Shown here: positions 1 through 9,048 of the stretch, in pieces
Position numbering within the stretch: position 1 is the first letter of the stretch
Layout: each line of letters opens with the position of its first letter
Source: Winogradskyella sp.
Lineage (GTDB): Bacteria; Bacteroidota; Bacteroidia; Flavobacteriales; Flavobacteriaceae
Reading direction: 5' to 3'
Assembly (NCBI RefSeq): GCF_028289625.1
Contig: NZ_JANQOM010000013.1
Span: 1-64,000, forward strand
DNA: 64,000 nucleotides
Notes under the pieces: model-generated
Databases searched by the model: none
What the model was told of the DNA's origin: nothing
The model's input: only the letters and a program-made list of their open reading frames with translations
Translations under genes and position numbers: made by a program

Positions 1-773
1 ACATTAAATTTACTCTTACACAAATCTCTTGCGGTTTTAAATCCTATTTTACTACCGCCAAGAATCATTACATTTTTAATCTGGCTTTTTACCTTGCCCG
101 ACAAATCAAATAATTCTGCATCTCCTCCTTTTGAGGTCATAAACACCACTTTATCACCTTCCTTAAACTGGGTATCTCCTCTAGGAATAATGGTGTATTG
201 CGTAGCATAACGCTGAATCGCAATTGGTATAAAGTGTAATTCGGAATAGATTTCGGCAGCTTCACTTACCGTTTTGCCAACAAATGTTGCTGTTCTTGAT
301 AAACGTAAACCCAACATGGTTAAGGCTCCATCTTCAAACTCATAGGTATCGTTGAAACCATATTGATTGAGAAGCAACTCGATTTCAGAAGCAGCTAGAG
401 ACTCAGGTGAAATAAGTTCGTCGATGCCAAATTGAGAAAACCCAATAGTCTCCTTTTCATCAATAAATTCTGTATTCGAAATTCGTGCAATGGTACGTTG
501 CGCACCTAATTGCTTTGCAAGTACACAAGCTGTAATGTTAGTCGTTTCAGATGATGTTACTGCTATAAATAATGCTGCAGATTCTATGCGAGCTTCCCTG
601 AGAATAGAAATAGACGTAGCATCGCCCTTTATAGTTTTAATATCCAAATGCTCACCAGCATAAGAAAGGCTATCTTTTTTGGTATCGATAAGGGTAATCT
701 CTTGCGACTCGTAGGATAATAATTTGGCTAAATGAAATCCTACCTCTCCTGCTCCTGCGATAATTATTTTCAT
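1..773 (-). CDS. trkA: Trk potassium uptake regulator TrkA, C-terminus cut by window edge
   Basis: Peripheral NAD-binding regulator of a Trk-type potassium transporter on the cytoplasmic face of the membrane. The reading frame opens at the ATG ending at 773 and runs off the left edge after about 257 residues, so only the first RCK_N/RCK_C unit and the start of the second are present. The N-terminus has the Rossmann motif GAGEVGFHLAKLL, and a second nucleotide-binding motif (MILGGSKIGFKTA) begins near residue 237, as expected for the two-unit TrkA of about 450 residues. It is divergent from menG across a 193-bp spacer. Family assignment is firm; the transporter partner is not in the window. 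Confidence 0.93.
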   Translation of the reverse strand, partial: MKIIIAGAGEVGFHLAKLLSYESQEITLIDTKKDSLSYAGEHLDIKTIKGDATSISILREARIESAALFIAVTSSETTNITACVLAKQLGAQRTIARISNTEFIDEKETIGFSQFGIDELISPESLAASEIELLLNQYGFNDTYEFEDGALTMLGLRLSRTATFVGKTVSEAAEIYSELHFIPIAIQRYATQYTIIPRGDTQFKEGDKVVFMTSKGGDAELFDLSGKVKSQIKNVMILGGSKIGFKTARDLCKSKFN

Positions 774-944
774 CGTGAATTGTTCCTAATAAACATGCAA
801 ATATACTAAGAAGTTCGAAGTTGGGAAGTGCTGAATACATTTAAAGTTAGGGTATACTTCAAAGTTTTAGGGTTCCTTTCAGTGTTTCAAAAAACTTTAA
901 TACACTTTAAACACTTACAACTTCAAGGACTTATATGTTATCCT

Positions 945-952
945 TATATTTG
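945..952 (+). promoter_or_regulatory. Candidate -7 element for menG-porT
   Basis: TATATTTG matches the Bacteroidota -7 consensus TAnnTTTG and ends 14 bases before the menG start codon. No convincing TTTG -33 element is seen at the usual distance, so this is a partial match. Confidence 0.5.
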
Positions 953-966
953 CCAAAATTTTTTTA

Positions 967-1698
967 ATGGCTGAAAAAGTAAAACCTTATAAACACAGCG
1001 AGGCGTCCAAAAAGGAACAGGTGACCCAAATGTTTGACACCATTTCTAATGAATATGATGGACTTAACCGCGTAATTTCTCTAGGTATTGATGTAAAGTG
1101 GAGACAGAAGGTTGTTAAAATAGTTTCTCAAAAAAAACCTGAAAGTATTTTGGATATCGCCACAGGTACTGGTGATTTGGCCATCAACCTCACAGCTACC
1201 AATGCAAAAGAGATTATAGGTTTAGATCTTAGTAACGGTATGCTCGAAGTAGGTAGGAGAAAAGTAGCTTCAAAACAATTAGATGACACTATCTCTATGG
1301 TAGTTGGTGATTCTGAAGATTTACCCTTTGAAAATGACACTTTTGATGCCATTACCGTCGCATTTGGAATACGAAATTTCGAAAACCTAGAAAAAGGGTT
1401 GACAGAAATTTTGAGGGTTCTAAAGCCAAATGGCATTTTTGTGATTTTAGAAACCTCAGTTCCTACTAATCCTATTTATAAATTTGGATATAACATCTAT
1501 TCAAAGTATGTTTTACCAACCATAGGTAAATTGTTTTCTAAAGATAAGATTGCCTATAATTATCTAAGCGAATCTGCTTCTGTATTTCCTTACGGTGAGG
1601 CATTAAACAATATTTTGAGGAAAATTGGGTTTATTAAAGTCGAAGACAGACCACAAACCATGGGTGTGGCAACTATATATATAGCATCTAAAGCTTAA
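967..1698 (+). CDS. menG: Demethylmenaquinone methyltransferase (UbiE/MenG family)
   Basis: SAM-dependent C-methyltransferase that makes menaquinone from demethylmenaquinone, the last step of the pathway. The protein has 243 residues, the normal family length. It carries the UbiE signature [17 protein letters not shown] (residues 30-46), the SAM-binding loop [12 protein letters not shown] (61-72) and the second family motif [14 protein letters not shown] near residue 150. Bacteroidota use menaquinone, so MenG is preferred over UbiE as the name. The porT gene starts 2 bases after the stop codon, so the two genes are co-transcribed; I recall this order from other Flavobacteriaceae. Confidence 0.95.
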   Translation: MAEKVKPYKHSEASKKEQVTQMFDTISNEYDGLNRVISLGIDVKWRQKVVKIVSQKKPESILDIATGTGDLAINLTATNAKEIIGLDLSNGMLEVGRRKVASKQLDDTISMVVGDSEDLPFENDTFDAITVAFGIRNFENLEKGLTEILRVLKPNGIFVILETSVPTNPIYKFGYNIYSKYVLPTIGKLFSKDKIAYNYLSESASVFPYGEALNNILRKIGFIKVEDRPQTMGVATIYIASKA

Positions 1699-1700
1699 TT

Positions 1701-2417
1701 ATGAAGAAAATCATAGTTTTCATAGCATTTATATTGGCATTTCAAACTGTATCTGCTCAACTTTTTACCAAAGAAAGAGTGGCCAACAACATCGATAATT
1801 TAGACCAAAAGTTTTTGTCATGGGGTTATTTTTTGGGTTTCAATCAATACGATTTTAAGTTCAACTATAACGAAGATCTCGAGGATATTTTAGTTGATAA
1901 TACCTTTGGATTTCACCTAGGCCTAATTGGTGATATGCGCATCAATGACTATATGAACCTCAGACTAGAACCCGGCGTGTTTTTCACCACAAGAAACTTA
2001 ATGTACAACGAAAGTTATTTTGCTGGCACCGAGTTTAATGATTCTGATTTATTGAGAGAAATACAATCTACATACATTCATGTTCCGTTATTATTAAAAA
2101 TTTCAACGAAACGTATTAATAATTTCAAACCATTTATTATTGGCGGATTTTCTACGGCTCTGAACCTATCGAGTAATGAGGACAACCCAGATGATAACAG
2201 TGTTGGCGAATTTAGAATGAAAAGAAATACCTATTTCTACGAAATTGGTTTTGGCATAGATCTTTATTTACTCTATTTTAAATTCACCCCTTCAATCCGT
2301 GCCATTTTTTCTATGAATGATGAAATTGTGCGCGATGCGGATCCAAACAGTCCTTGGACTGGAAATGTTGCTAAAATGCAGACTAGAGGCATTTTTATCA
2401 ACTTTACCTTTCAATAG
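1701..2417 (+). CDS. porT: Type IX secretion / gliding-motility protein PorT
   Basis: Outer membrane beta-barrel component of the Bacteroidota type IX secretion system. The 238-residue product starts with a signal peptide ending near SAQ (residue 20). The rest is alternating strands rich in aromatic residues, including a LRLEPGVFFTTRN segment typical of this barrel family, and it ends in the aromatic-rich segment FINFTFQ. Position directly after menG supports PorT specifically rather than a generic barrel. The last 14 bases overlap the 3' end of the convergent methyltransferase gene. The three T9SS cargo genes at 44-54 kb show that the system is in use in this genome. Confidence 0.88.
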   Translation: MKKIIVFIAFILAFQTVSAQLFTKERVANNIDNLDQKFLSWGYFLGFNQYDFKFNYNEDLEDILVDNTFGFHLGLIGDMRINDYMNLRLEPGVFFTTRNLMYNESYFAGTEFNDSDLLREIQSTYIHVPLLLKISTKRINNFKPFIIGGFSTALNLSSNEDNPDDNSVGEFRMKRNTYFYEIGFGIDLYLLYFKFTPSIRAIFSMNDEIVRDADPNSPWTGNVAKMQTRGIFINFTFQ

Positions 2418-3138
2418 TACGCCTTTTGAATTCACTCAGAATAATTGCAGTTGCGGTCGCAACATTGAGACTTTCCGTTTTATTATGAATTTCAAATTGG
2501 GGAATGGTTAATCGTCTATTGACTGATTGACTGATAGATTCAGATATCCCATTAGCCTCATTACCAAGTATAATTATACCTGAATTTGGTAATTCGCTAG
2601 TGTAAATGTTTTCTCCTTCCATATAGGTCCCAAAGACGGACCTTTCATAATTTAAAATAAAAGGTTCCAAATCCAAATAACTGACATTAACACGCGTCAA
2701 CGAACCCATAGTGGCTTGAACTACTTTCGGATTAAAGCAATCAACCGTGTTACTACTACAAACCAAATCTTTAATACCATACCAATCGCAAAGCCTAATG
2801 ATGGTTCCTAAATTTCCTGGATCTCTAATAGCGTCTAGTGCTACAATTAAAGATTTCTCATCAATAGCTTTCGACTTAGGTATCTTAAAAATAGCCAAAG
2901 CTGTATTTGGGTTTTTTAGAGATGATATTTTTTTAAGTTCTGCCTCTGAAATGTTAAATACCGCATTATCATGAACTTTAAATAGCGCTTGCGTCGTATA
3001 TAGAGCATGAAGCTCAACATCCGAATCCAAAAATTCGTTGATGCCCTTTATACCTTCAACAATAAATAAGCCCAACTGTTGTCGGTATTTTTTTTGAGCT
3101 AAACTTTTAATTAATTTTATTTGATTCTTTGATAACAT
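2404..3138 (-). CDS. SpoU/TrmH-family RNA 2'-O-methyltransferase (RlmB-like)
   Basis: Knotted SAM-dependent methyltransferase acting on ribose 2'-OH of rRNA or tRNA. The 244-residue protein has an N-terminal substrate-binding segment (about residues 1-95) and a C-terminal SpoU domain with all three motifs: RDPGNLGTIIR, IILGNEANGIS and ESLNVATATAIIL. The motif 1 arginine and motif 3 serine/asparagine are present. Length and N-domain fit the RlmB/TsnR group, but the exact target nucleotide cannot be told from sequence. It converges on porT with a 14-base overlap and is divergent from tamL. Confidence 0.9.
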   Translation of the reverse strand: MLSKNQIKLIKSLAQKKYRQQLGLFIVEGIKGINEFLDSDVELHALYTTQALFKVHDNAVFNISEAELKKISSLKNPNTALAIFKIPKSKAIDEKSLIVALDAIRDPGNLGTIIRLCDWYGIKDLVCSSNTVDCFNPKVVQATMGSLTRVNVSYLDLEPFILNYERSVFGTYMEGENIYTSELPNSGIIILGNEANGISESISQSVNRRLTIPQFEIHNKTESLNVATATAIILSEFKRRTIER

Positions 3139-3238
3139 AAAATGTCTTTACATTTGTTAGCATAATTACAAAGTAAACCTTTTTGGACTAATTTTTGTTT
3201 CAAGCAATCCGTATCACTAAAACATAGATCTATTAAGC

Positions 3239-5821
3239 TTGCAAGTTTCCTTCACAATAGTATTTAAAAATGGCAATGTAATATACAAGCTTTGTTTAAT
3301 GGTTTTTGTGGTACTCTTAAATTCATGTAACGTTGTTAAAAGGGTTAAAGCCGACGAGCATCTCATAACAAAGAATACCATAATGGTTGATGATAAGGTC
3401 AACAAAGAAGAGCGTGTAAACAACCTCATTATACAAAAGACCAATCTTGGTATGAAAGGTCTGTTAGGTTTTCCTTTAAGACTACATGTATATAATTTGG
3501 CCAGACCAAATATCGATTCTATTCTTGAAGCGAAAGTCTTAAGCGATTCTTCCAAAGTGCGATGGAAGACGAAACTATTATCCAAAAAACAATTTGATCG
3601 GGAAATACAATCACGAAGAAACTTCAATAGTTGGCTAAAACGTACTGGTGAAGCACCAACTATACTTGATGAAGATAAAACCAATAAAACAGTAAATAGG
3701 CTCAGAAAATATTTCTATACTAAAGGGTGGTTTGACAACGAGGTGCTCTATGAAATACAAAAAGATAGCAATAAAAGGGCACAAGTAATTTACAAGGTTA
3801 CAAAAAACAAACCCTATACATTAGACTCCCTAAAACCTATCATAAGCAGTCCAGCAATAGATGCCTTATATGACAACTTTAGTAAAGCAACACTTTTACA
3901 GAAAGGAGAGCAATACGATGAGCAAAATTTTGAAAATGAACGCGAACGGATCAATACCTATCTCCGTAATCATGGTTTCTATTACTTTGGACAAGATTAT
4001 ATAAGATTTGTTACAGATACCATTGGCACCAATCATAAAGTCAATACAGAGTTAATTATAGCTGACCGCGTCATTAGAACGGATGATTCAACCTCTGTAG
4101 AACCTTTTAAAGTTTATAAGATTGGGGATGTAAATATCTTTACTGACGATAACTTTGAGAATCAATCCAAAACTATATCAGATACTACTAAGTATAAAGA
4201 TTACACCTTGTACAGTAAGGATAAATTGAGATTTAAACCCAAAGCACTTACAGACGCAGTCTTCATAAACAAAGGTGATATTTATTCGGATTTAGCACGT
4301 AGCAGAACCTCACGTTATCTAAATGATTTACAAATGTTTAGATATCCTCGTATTTCTTATATAGAAAACCCAAATGATACTACCTTAACGGCAAACATCT
4401 ATTTAGAGCCAAAGAAAAAATATGCTTTGGGTCTAGACTTCGATGTATCTCAGAGTAATATCCAGACAATAGGATTTTCGGTGACTCCAGGGTTAAAAAT
4501 CAGGAATATCTTCAGAGGTGCTGAAACTTTAGAATTAAGTGGAATCGCCTCTATCGGAGCATCGGAAGACGGCAATGATAATGATGAAACTTTTTTTGAT
4601 ATTAATGAGTTTGGTGGAAATATAAGATTAACGATTCCTCGTTTGTTTACCCCTTTTAATACGGATAGTATTATCCCAAAATATATGTCGCCAGGTACGG
4701 CAATAAACCTTTCAATTACCGGCCAACAAAATATTGGTCTAGACAAGCAAACACTTTCTGGACTTTTGAGTTATAACTGGTCACCATCTAGAACTGTTAC
4801 CAATGTTTTAGAGCTATTTAATGTACAATTTGTAAAAAACCTAAACACCAACAACTATTTTGGGGTCTATTCCAATTCATTTAACCGCTTAGATGATATT
4901 GCGAGAAATATCGATTATATTGATGAAGATGAAACGCTTAGAGATGACACCCTGAATAATAGATTTGCTCCAGCCGACCAGTTTATTGATGACGTTTTGA
5001 CTGGCAATACAAGTTTAAGCCCTGGCGATGATGATTTTATTGCCGTCAATAATATTGAGGAACGTAAAGAACGATTAACGGAAAACAACCTCATCTTTTC
5101 ATCTAGCTTTGATTACATTAAAGATAGACGTACCAATATTTTCGATAATAGTTTTTCGATATTTAAATGGCGTGTTGAGCTTGCAGGAAATTTATTGTCT
5201 AACTTATCTGAAATATTTGGAGCGCCAAAAAATGAAGATGGCAATTTTGAAGTATTCGATGTTGTTTTCTCTCAATACTTCAAAACTGAAATTGACTATA
5301 TAAAGTATTTTGATTTAGGGCAAAAAAATGTTTTTGCTTTTAGAACTTATGCTGGTATTGCTATTCCTTATGGCAATTCTAACAGTATACCTTTTGCTGA
5401 GAGTTTCTTTGCTGGTGGACCTAATGATAACAGGGCTTGGACGGCTTACAATCTTGGCCCAGGAAGCTCAGAAACCACCAACGAATTTAACGAAGCTAAC
5501 TTTAAAATTCACTTAAGTGCCGAACAGCGTTTTGGTCTTTTTGGTGATTTACGAGGTGCGCTTTTTATAGATGCTGGTAATATCTGGAATGTATTGGACA
5601 ATGTAGAAGATGATAGGGCTACATTTACTAGCTTCAATTCTCTGAAGGATATTGCAGTTGGTTCTGGCTTTGGACTGAGATACGACTTCAATTTCTTTGT
5701 GCTTCGTTTTGACACAGGTTTTAAGACTTATGAACCTTCTCAGGCTGAAGGTAGTCGATGGCTTAGAAACTATAACTTTAGAAACGCGGTTTACAACATA
5801 GGTATTAACTATCCGTTTTAA
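3239..5821 (+). CDS. tamL: TamL-like lipoprotein of the BamA/TamA (Omp85) family
   Basis: Omp85-family outer membrane protein thought to insert or assemble other outer membrane proteins; in Bacteroidota the TamA counterpart is a lipoprotein, TamL. The reading frame of up to 860 residues begins with a lipobox-type signal (VVLLNSC, cysteine near residue 30). POTRA-like segments follow to about residue 400, then a 16-strand barrel-type C-terminal half ending in YPF, where the terminal Phe is the usual Bam signal. The only upstream start in frame is TTG at 3239; the next ATG at 3299 would leave a signal peptide without basic residues, so TTG is preferred. No tamB is adjacent; fbaA follows instead. 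Confidence 0.85.
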   Translation: MQVSFTIVFKNGNVIYKLCLMVFVVLLNSCNVVKRVKADEHLITKNTIMVDDKVNKEERVNNLIIQKTNLGMKGLLGFPLRLHVYNLARPNIDSILEAKVLSDSSKVRWKTKLLSKKQFDREIQSRRNFNSWLKRTGEAPTILDEDKTNKTVNRLRKYFYTKGWFDNEVLYEIQKDSNKRAQVIYKVTKNKPYTLDSLKPIISSPAIDALYDNFSKATLLQKGEQYDEQNFENERERINTYLRNHGFYYFGQDYIRFVTDTIGTNHKVNTELIIADRVIRTDDSTSVEPFKVYKIGDVNIFTDDNFENQSKTISDTTKYKDYTLYSKDKLRFKPKALTDAVFINKGDIYSDLARSRTSRYLNDLQMFRYPRISYIENPNDTTLTANIYLEPKKKYALGLDFDVSQSNIQTIGFSVTPGLKIRNIFRGAETLELSGIASIGASEDGNDNDETFFDINEFGGNIRLTIPRLFTPFNTDSIIPKYMSPGTAINLSITGQQNIGLDKQTLSGLLSYNWSPSRTVTNVLELFNVQFVKNLNTNNYFGVYSNSFNRLDDIARNIDYIDEDETLRDDTLNNRFAPADQFIDDVLTGNTSLSPGDDDFIAVNNIEERKERLTENNLIFSSSFDYIKDRRTNIFDNSFSIFKWRVELAGNLLSNLSEIFGAPKNEDGNFEVFDVVFSQYFKTEIDYIKYFDLGQKNVFAFRTYAGIAIPYGNSNSIPFAESFFAGGPNDNRAWTAYNLGPGSSETTNEFNEANFKIHLSAEQRFGLFGDLRGALFIDAGNIWNVLDNVEDDRATFTSFNSLKDIAVGSGFGLRYDFNFFVLRFDTGFKTYEPSQAEGSRWLRNYNFRNAVYNIGINYPF

Positions 5822-5910
5822 AAATTTTGCTCGAGACAATTCGATATCGTTTTCGGAAATTTTATGTGTCATTATAGGCAAAAACTATCCAATAGATGCC
5901 CAAAATTATG

Positions 5911-5918
5911 TATTTTTG
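5911..5918 (+). promoter_or_regulatory. Candidate -7 element for fbaA
   Basis: TATTTTTG fits TAnnTTTG and lies 26 bases before the fbaA start codon. No clear -33 TTTG was found. Confidence 0.45.
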
Positions 5919-5944
5919 AAGTCTAATTTTCAACCACAAAAATC

Positions 5945-7012
5945 ATGGGTCATAATATTAAACCTGGCGTAGCAACAGGTAGAGAAGTTCAGGAAATTTT
6001 CAAATTAGCTAAAGAAAAAGGCTTTGCCTTACCAGCCGTAAATGTTATAGGTTCTAATACTATAAATGGCGTACTGGAAACAGCTAAATCATTAAACGCA
6101 CCAGTTATCATTCAATTTTCTAATGGAGGGGCACAATTTAATGCAGGTAAAGGCTTAGGAAATGAAGACCAAAAAGGAGCTATAGCTGGTGGTATAGCAG
6201 GCGCGAGACATGTGCATCATATGGCTGAGTCTTATGGTGTTCCTGTGATTTTACATACCGATCACTGTGCGAAGAAATTATTGCCTTGGATTGATGGTCT
6301 CTTAGATGCCAGTGAAAAACATTTTGAAGAAACAGGTAAACCACTCTACAGCTCACACATGATAGACTTATCTGAGGAGCCTATTGAGGAAAACATCGAA
6401 ATCTGTAAACAATATTTAGCTCGTATGAGCAAAATGGGCATGACCCTAGAAATAGAGCTTGGTATAACAGGTGGAGAGGAAGATGGTGTTGATAATTCTG
6501 ATGTTGATGCCTCTAAATTATATACGCAACCAGAAGAAGTAGCATACGCCTACGAAGAGCTAAGTAAAGTGAGTGATCAATTTACAATTGCTGCTGCATT
6601 TGGTAACGTTCACGGCGTTTACAGACCAGGAAATGTTAAATTGACACCCAAGATTTTAAAGAATTCTCAAGAATACATCACAGAAAAATACGATGTTGGT
6701 CACAACCATATTGATTTTGTGTTCCACGGTGGTTCGGGTTCTACTGTTGAAGAAATAAGAGAAGCTATAGGTTATGGCGTCATCAAAATGAATATAGATA
6801 CCGATATGCAATGGGCATTTTTGAGCGGTGTTAGAGATTACATACAAGACAATAGTGATTACCTACAAACTCAAATTGGTAATCCCGAAGGTGATGATGC
6901 CCCAAATAAAAAATATTATGATCCAAGAGTTTGGTTAAGAAAAGGAGAACAGGCATTTGTTGAGCGACTTAAAAAAGCTTTTGAAGACCTCAATAATGTA
7001 GATACATTATAG
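5945..7012 (+). CDS. fbaA: Class II fructose-bisphosphate aldolase
   Basis: Zinc-dependent aldolase of glycolysis and gluconeogenesis, cleaving fructose 1,6-bisphosphate to dihydroxyacetone phosphate and glyceraldehyde 3-phosphate in the cytoplasm. The 355-residue length is that of the FbaA (class IIA) type. Visible motifs are HTDHCAKK, with catalytic Asp106 and zinc ligand His107, then EIELGITGGEEDGVDN, the zinc-ligand VHGVYRPGNV, and VFHGGSGS. All expected catalytic residues are present. It is a single-gene unit with its own -7 element and a strong terminator. Confidence 0.97.
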   Translation: MGHNIKPGVATGREVQEIFKLAKEKGFALPAVNVIGSNTINGVLETAKSLNAPVIIQFSNGGAQFNAGKGLGNEDQKGAIAGGIAGARHVHHMAESYGVPVILHTDHCAKKLLPWIDGLLDASEKHFEETGKPLYSSHMIDLSEEPIEENIEICKQYLARMSKMGMTLEIELGITGGEEDGVDNSDVDASKLYTQPEEVAYAYEELSKVSDQFTIAAAFGNVHGVYRPGNVKLTPKILKNSQEYITEKYDVGHNHIDFVFHGGSGSTVEEIREAIGYGVIKMNIDTDMQWAFLSGVRDYIQDNSDYLQTQIGNPEGDDAPNKKYYDPRVWLRKGEQAFVERLKKAFEDLNNVDTL

Positions 7013-7031
7013 CCCTTAAAAAACATTAATT

Positions 7032-7070
7032 AAACCTATCAAAACTTAAAACTTTAGTTTTGATAGGTTT
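7032..7070 (+). terminator. Rho-independent terminator after fbaA
   Basis: A perfect 14-base inverted repeat (AAACCTATCAAAAC at 7032-7045 and its complement at 7057-7070) with an 11-base loop is followed by an A/T-rich tail. It lies 20 bases after the fbaA stop codon. Confidence 0.8.
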
Positions 7071-7101
7071 ACTATTTTAATAATTACAAATCCCTACTAC
7101 T

Positions 7102-7131
7102 TTTGAGTTTAATTAAATAGTAGTAATTTTG
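7102..7131 (+). promoter_or_regulatory. Promoter of accD (TTTG-N18-TAATTTTG)
   Basis: TTTG at 7102-7105 and TAATTTTG at 7124-7131 are separated by 18 bases, close to the Bacteroidota RpoD consensus TTTG-N19-TAnnTTTG. The accD start codon follows 80 bases after the -7 element. Confidence 0.65.
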
Positions 7132-7211
7132 CCTCAGCTAACTAACTAAAAACATCAGTTGCAGTATTCTACGATAGATTGCAATTGCATAATCCAAAAT
7201 CGTATACTAAC

Positions 7212-8069
7212 ATGGCTTGGTTCAAAAGAAAAGACAAAGGAATTCAGACCTCAACAGAAGAAAAAAAAGATACTCCCAAAGGACTTTGGTATAAATCGCC
7301 CACAGGAAAAATAATCGACACTAAAGAACTTGAACAAAATTACTATGTAAGCCCTGAAGATGGTTATCATGTAAGAATAGGAAGTAAAGAGTATTTTGAG
7401 ATTCTTTTTGACGATAATAAGTTTAAAGAATTAGACGTTAATCTCTCATCTAAAGACCCATTAAAATTTGTTGATACCAAAAAATATCCCGACCGTTTAA
7501 AAGCGGCTCAGGCTAAAACCAATCTCAAGGATGCTGTACGCACAGCTGTTGGGAAATCTAACGGACAAGACTTGGTAATTGCTTGTATGGATTTTAGTTT
7601 TATTGGTGGGTCAATGGGTAGTGTTGTTGGTGAAAAAATTGCTCGTGCTGCTGACTATGCTTTAAAGCATGATACTCCTTTTATGATTATTAGTAAGTCT
7701 GGTGGGGCTCGTATGATGGAAGCTGCATTATCACTAATGCAATTGGCAAAAACATCTGCGAAATTAGCGCAATTGGCCGAAGCCAAGATTCCTTATATTT
7801 CATTATGTACTGATCCGACCACAGGAGGTACGACGGCCTCATTTGCCATGCTTGGCGATATTAATATAGCTGAGCCAGGTGCATTAATTGGATTTGCTGG
7901 ACCAAGAGTAGTTAGGGATACTACAGGACAAGAACTTCCTGAGGGTTTCCAAACTGCAGAGTTTCTTTTAGAACATGGCTTCTTGGACTTTATATCGCAT
8001 AGAAAAGAATTAAAGAAAAAGATTAATCTTTATATAGATTTGATAAGAAATCAACCGTTGAGAGCATAA
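7212..8069 (+). CDS. accD: Acetyl-CoA carboxylase carboxyltransferase subunit beta
   Basis: Beta half of the carboxyltransferase that makes malonyl-CoA for fatty acid synthesis; it pairs with AccA, which is not in the window. I place the start at ATG 7212 ([10 protein letters not shown]), the usual AccD N-terminus; an ATG 33 bases upstream adds residues without family support. The product has 285 residues. Crotonase-fold landmarks are [26 protein letters not shown] and the oxyanion-hole segment [12 protein letters not shown]. The four cysteines of the N-terminal zinc ribbon of the E. coli protein are absent: the matching stretch reads [10 protein letters not shown] and [12 protein letters not shown] single-gene unit with promoter and terminator. 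Confidence 0.95.
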   Translation: MAWFKRKDKGIQTSTEEKKDTPKGLWYKSPTGKIIDTKELEQNYYVSPEDGYHVRIGSKEYFEILFDDNKFKELDVNLSSKDPLKFVDTKKYPDRLKAAQAKTNLKDAVRTAVGKSNGQDLVIACMDFSFIGGSMGSVVGEKIARAADYALKHDTPFMIISKSGGARMMEAALSLMQLAKTSAKLAQLAEAKIPYISLCTDPTTGGTTASFAMLGDINIAEPGALIGFAGPRVVRDTTGQELPEGFQTAEFLLEHGFLDFISHRKELKKKINLYIDLIRNQPLRA

Positions 8070-8073
8070 AAAA

Positions 8074-8099
8074 AGCGAGCCAAAGAGCTCGCTTTTTTT
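8074..8099. terminator. Bidirectional terminator between accD and the convergent lipoprotein gene
   Basis: AGCGAGC at 8074-8080 pairs with GCTCGCT at 8087-8093 around a 6-base loop, with an A-run before and a T-run after the stem, so it can act on both strands. Confidence 0.85.
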
Positions 8100-8128
8100 A
8101 CCAATCAAACTAAAACCAAATAACAATC

Positions 8129-8974
8129 CTAATTTAAAGTTATAGGAATTTCTGTACCGTTATTGAATGTAAATGTTGCCTGATTATCGCAATCACCTAT
8201 ACCATAATCAAAAAGACCACCAAAGTTTGTGCGTTGCACGTCGAAAGAACCACTCACAAAAAACGCACAAATCACTTCTCTTCTTAAAGGCTCAATAACC
8301 TCATAAGTATGCGTATTCCCATTTATAAAAGTAGCCGTCCAGTTACCCGTGACTTCAAAAACATTATCGCTGAATATACTGCTACCAAAACCTTCTACCC
8401 ATTCTCTAATTCTAGTACCTTCTCTTGAGGCTTGTACACCATTTGGCCAAATAACCGTTATGCTTAAATCGTGGGTAAATTGTGGGTTGCCGTTTTCGTT
8501 AGACAATTCTTTTAAAATAGAACGACTTGCAATAATGTTTTTCGCATCAAAATAAAAATCTACTAGATTATAGTTAATCATTATTTGTTGCGCTTCGGTA
8601 TCCCTAATATAATCGAAAACGATTTGCCCTTGGATTAAATGCCCGTGGATGATACAACCTTCAGTACCAAAATCTAAAGTGACTTCCCTATAACCTTGCT
8701 CGGCAACTACAGTAATTGTAACGCATTCTGGAATGCCATCTGTATAACTCGTTCTTCCCAATTCACTTTGTTCTTGACCTTCATAGGCATCAACTACCAG
8801 ATCCGCTAAAATAGTATCAACTTGATCAATCTCAGCAGATTTTTGAACTTCATCTGTGTCTTGAACCAAATCACCAGTTTCCGCAACTTCATTGTTATCG
8901 CTGCAAGACGTAAAGACTAAACCTAAAACCACAAGGCTTAAAACACCTCTTTTTAAAATTTTCAAATTCTTCAT
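8129..8974 (-). CDS. Hypothetical lipoprotein
   Basis: Not recognised as a named family. The 281-residue protein begins with a lipoprotein signal: basic N-terminus, hydrophobic stretch and FTSC with the acylated cysteine at residue 24. An acidic linker rich in Asp, Glu and Val follows to about residue 60. The rest is predicted beta-rich, with repeated Thr/Asn-rich strands and no visible catalytic motif. It lies 74 bases downstream of the histidine kinase gene on the same strand, so they could be co-transcribed. Probable location is the periplasm or the cell surface, anchored in a membrane. Confidence 0.8.
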   Translation of the reverse strand: MKNLKILKRGVLSLVVLGLVFTSCSDNNEVAETGDLVQDTDEVQKSAEIDQVDTILADLVVDAYEGQEQSELGRTSYTDGIPECVTITVVAEQGYREVTLDFGTEGCIIHGHLIQGQIVFDYIRDTEAQQIMINYNLVDFYFDAKNIIASRSILKELSNENGNPQFTHDLSITVIWPNGVQASREGTRIREWVEGFGSSIFSDNVFEVTGNWTATFINGNTHTYEVIEPLRREVICAFFVSGSFDVQRTNFGGLFDYGIGDCDNQATFTFNNGTEIPITLN

Positions 8975-9048
8975 GATTACTTTTTTTTATTGTTAATATA
9001 GTGTTAAGACTACCACAACAAAAAAAGGTTTAATCGCTCAAAGAATTT

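Noticed and set aside
2317..2511. Small plus-strand frame spanning the end of porT
   Set aside because: It overlaps two real genes in another frame and has no family features.
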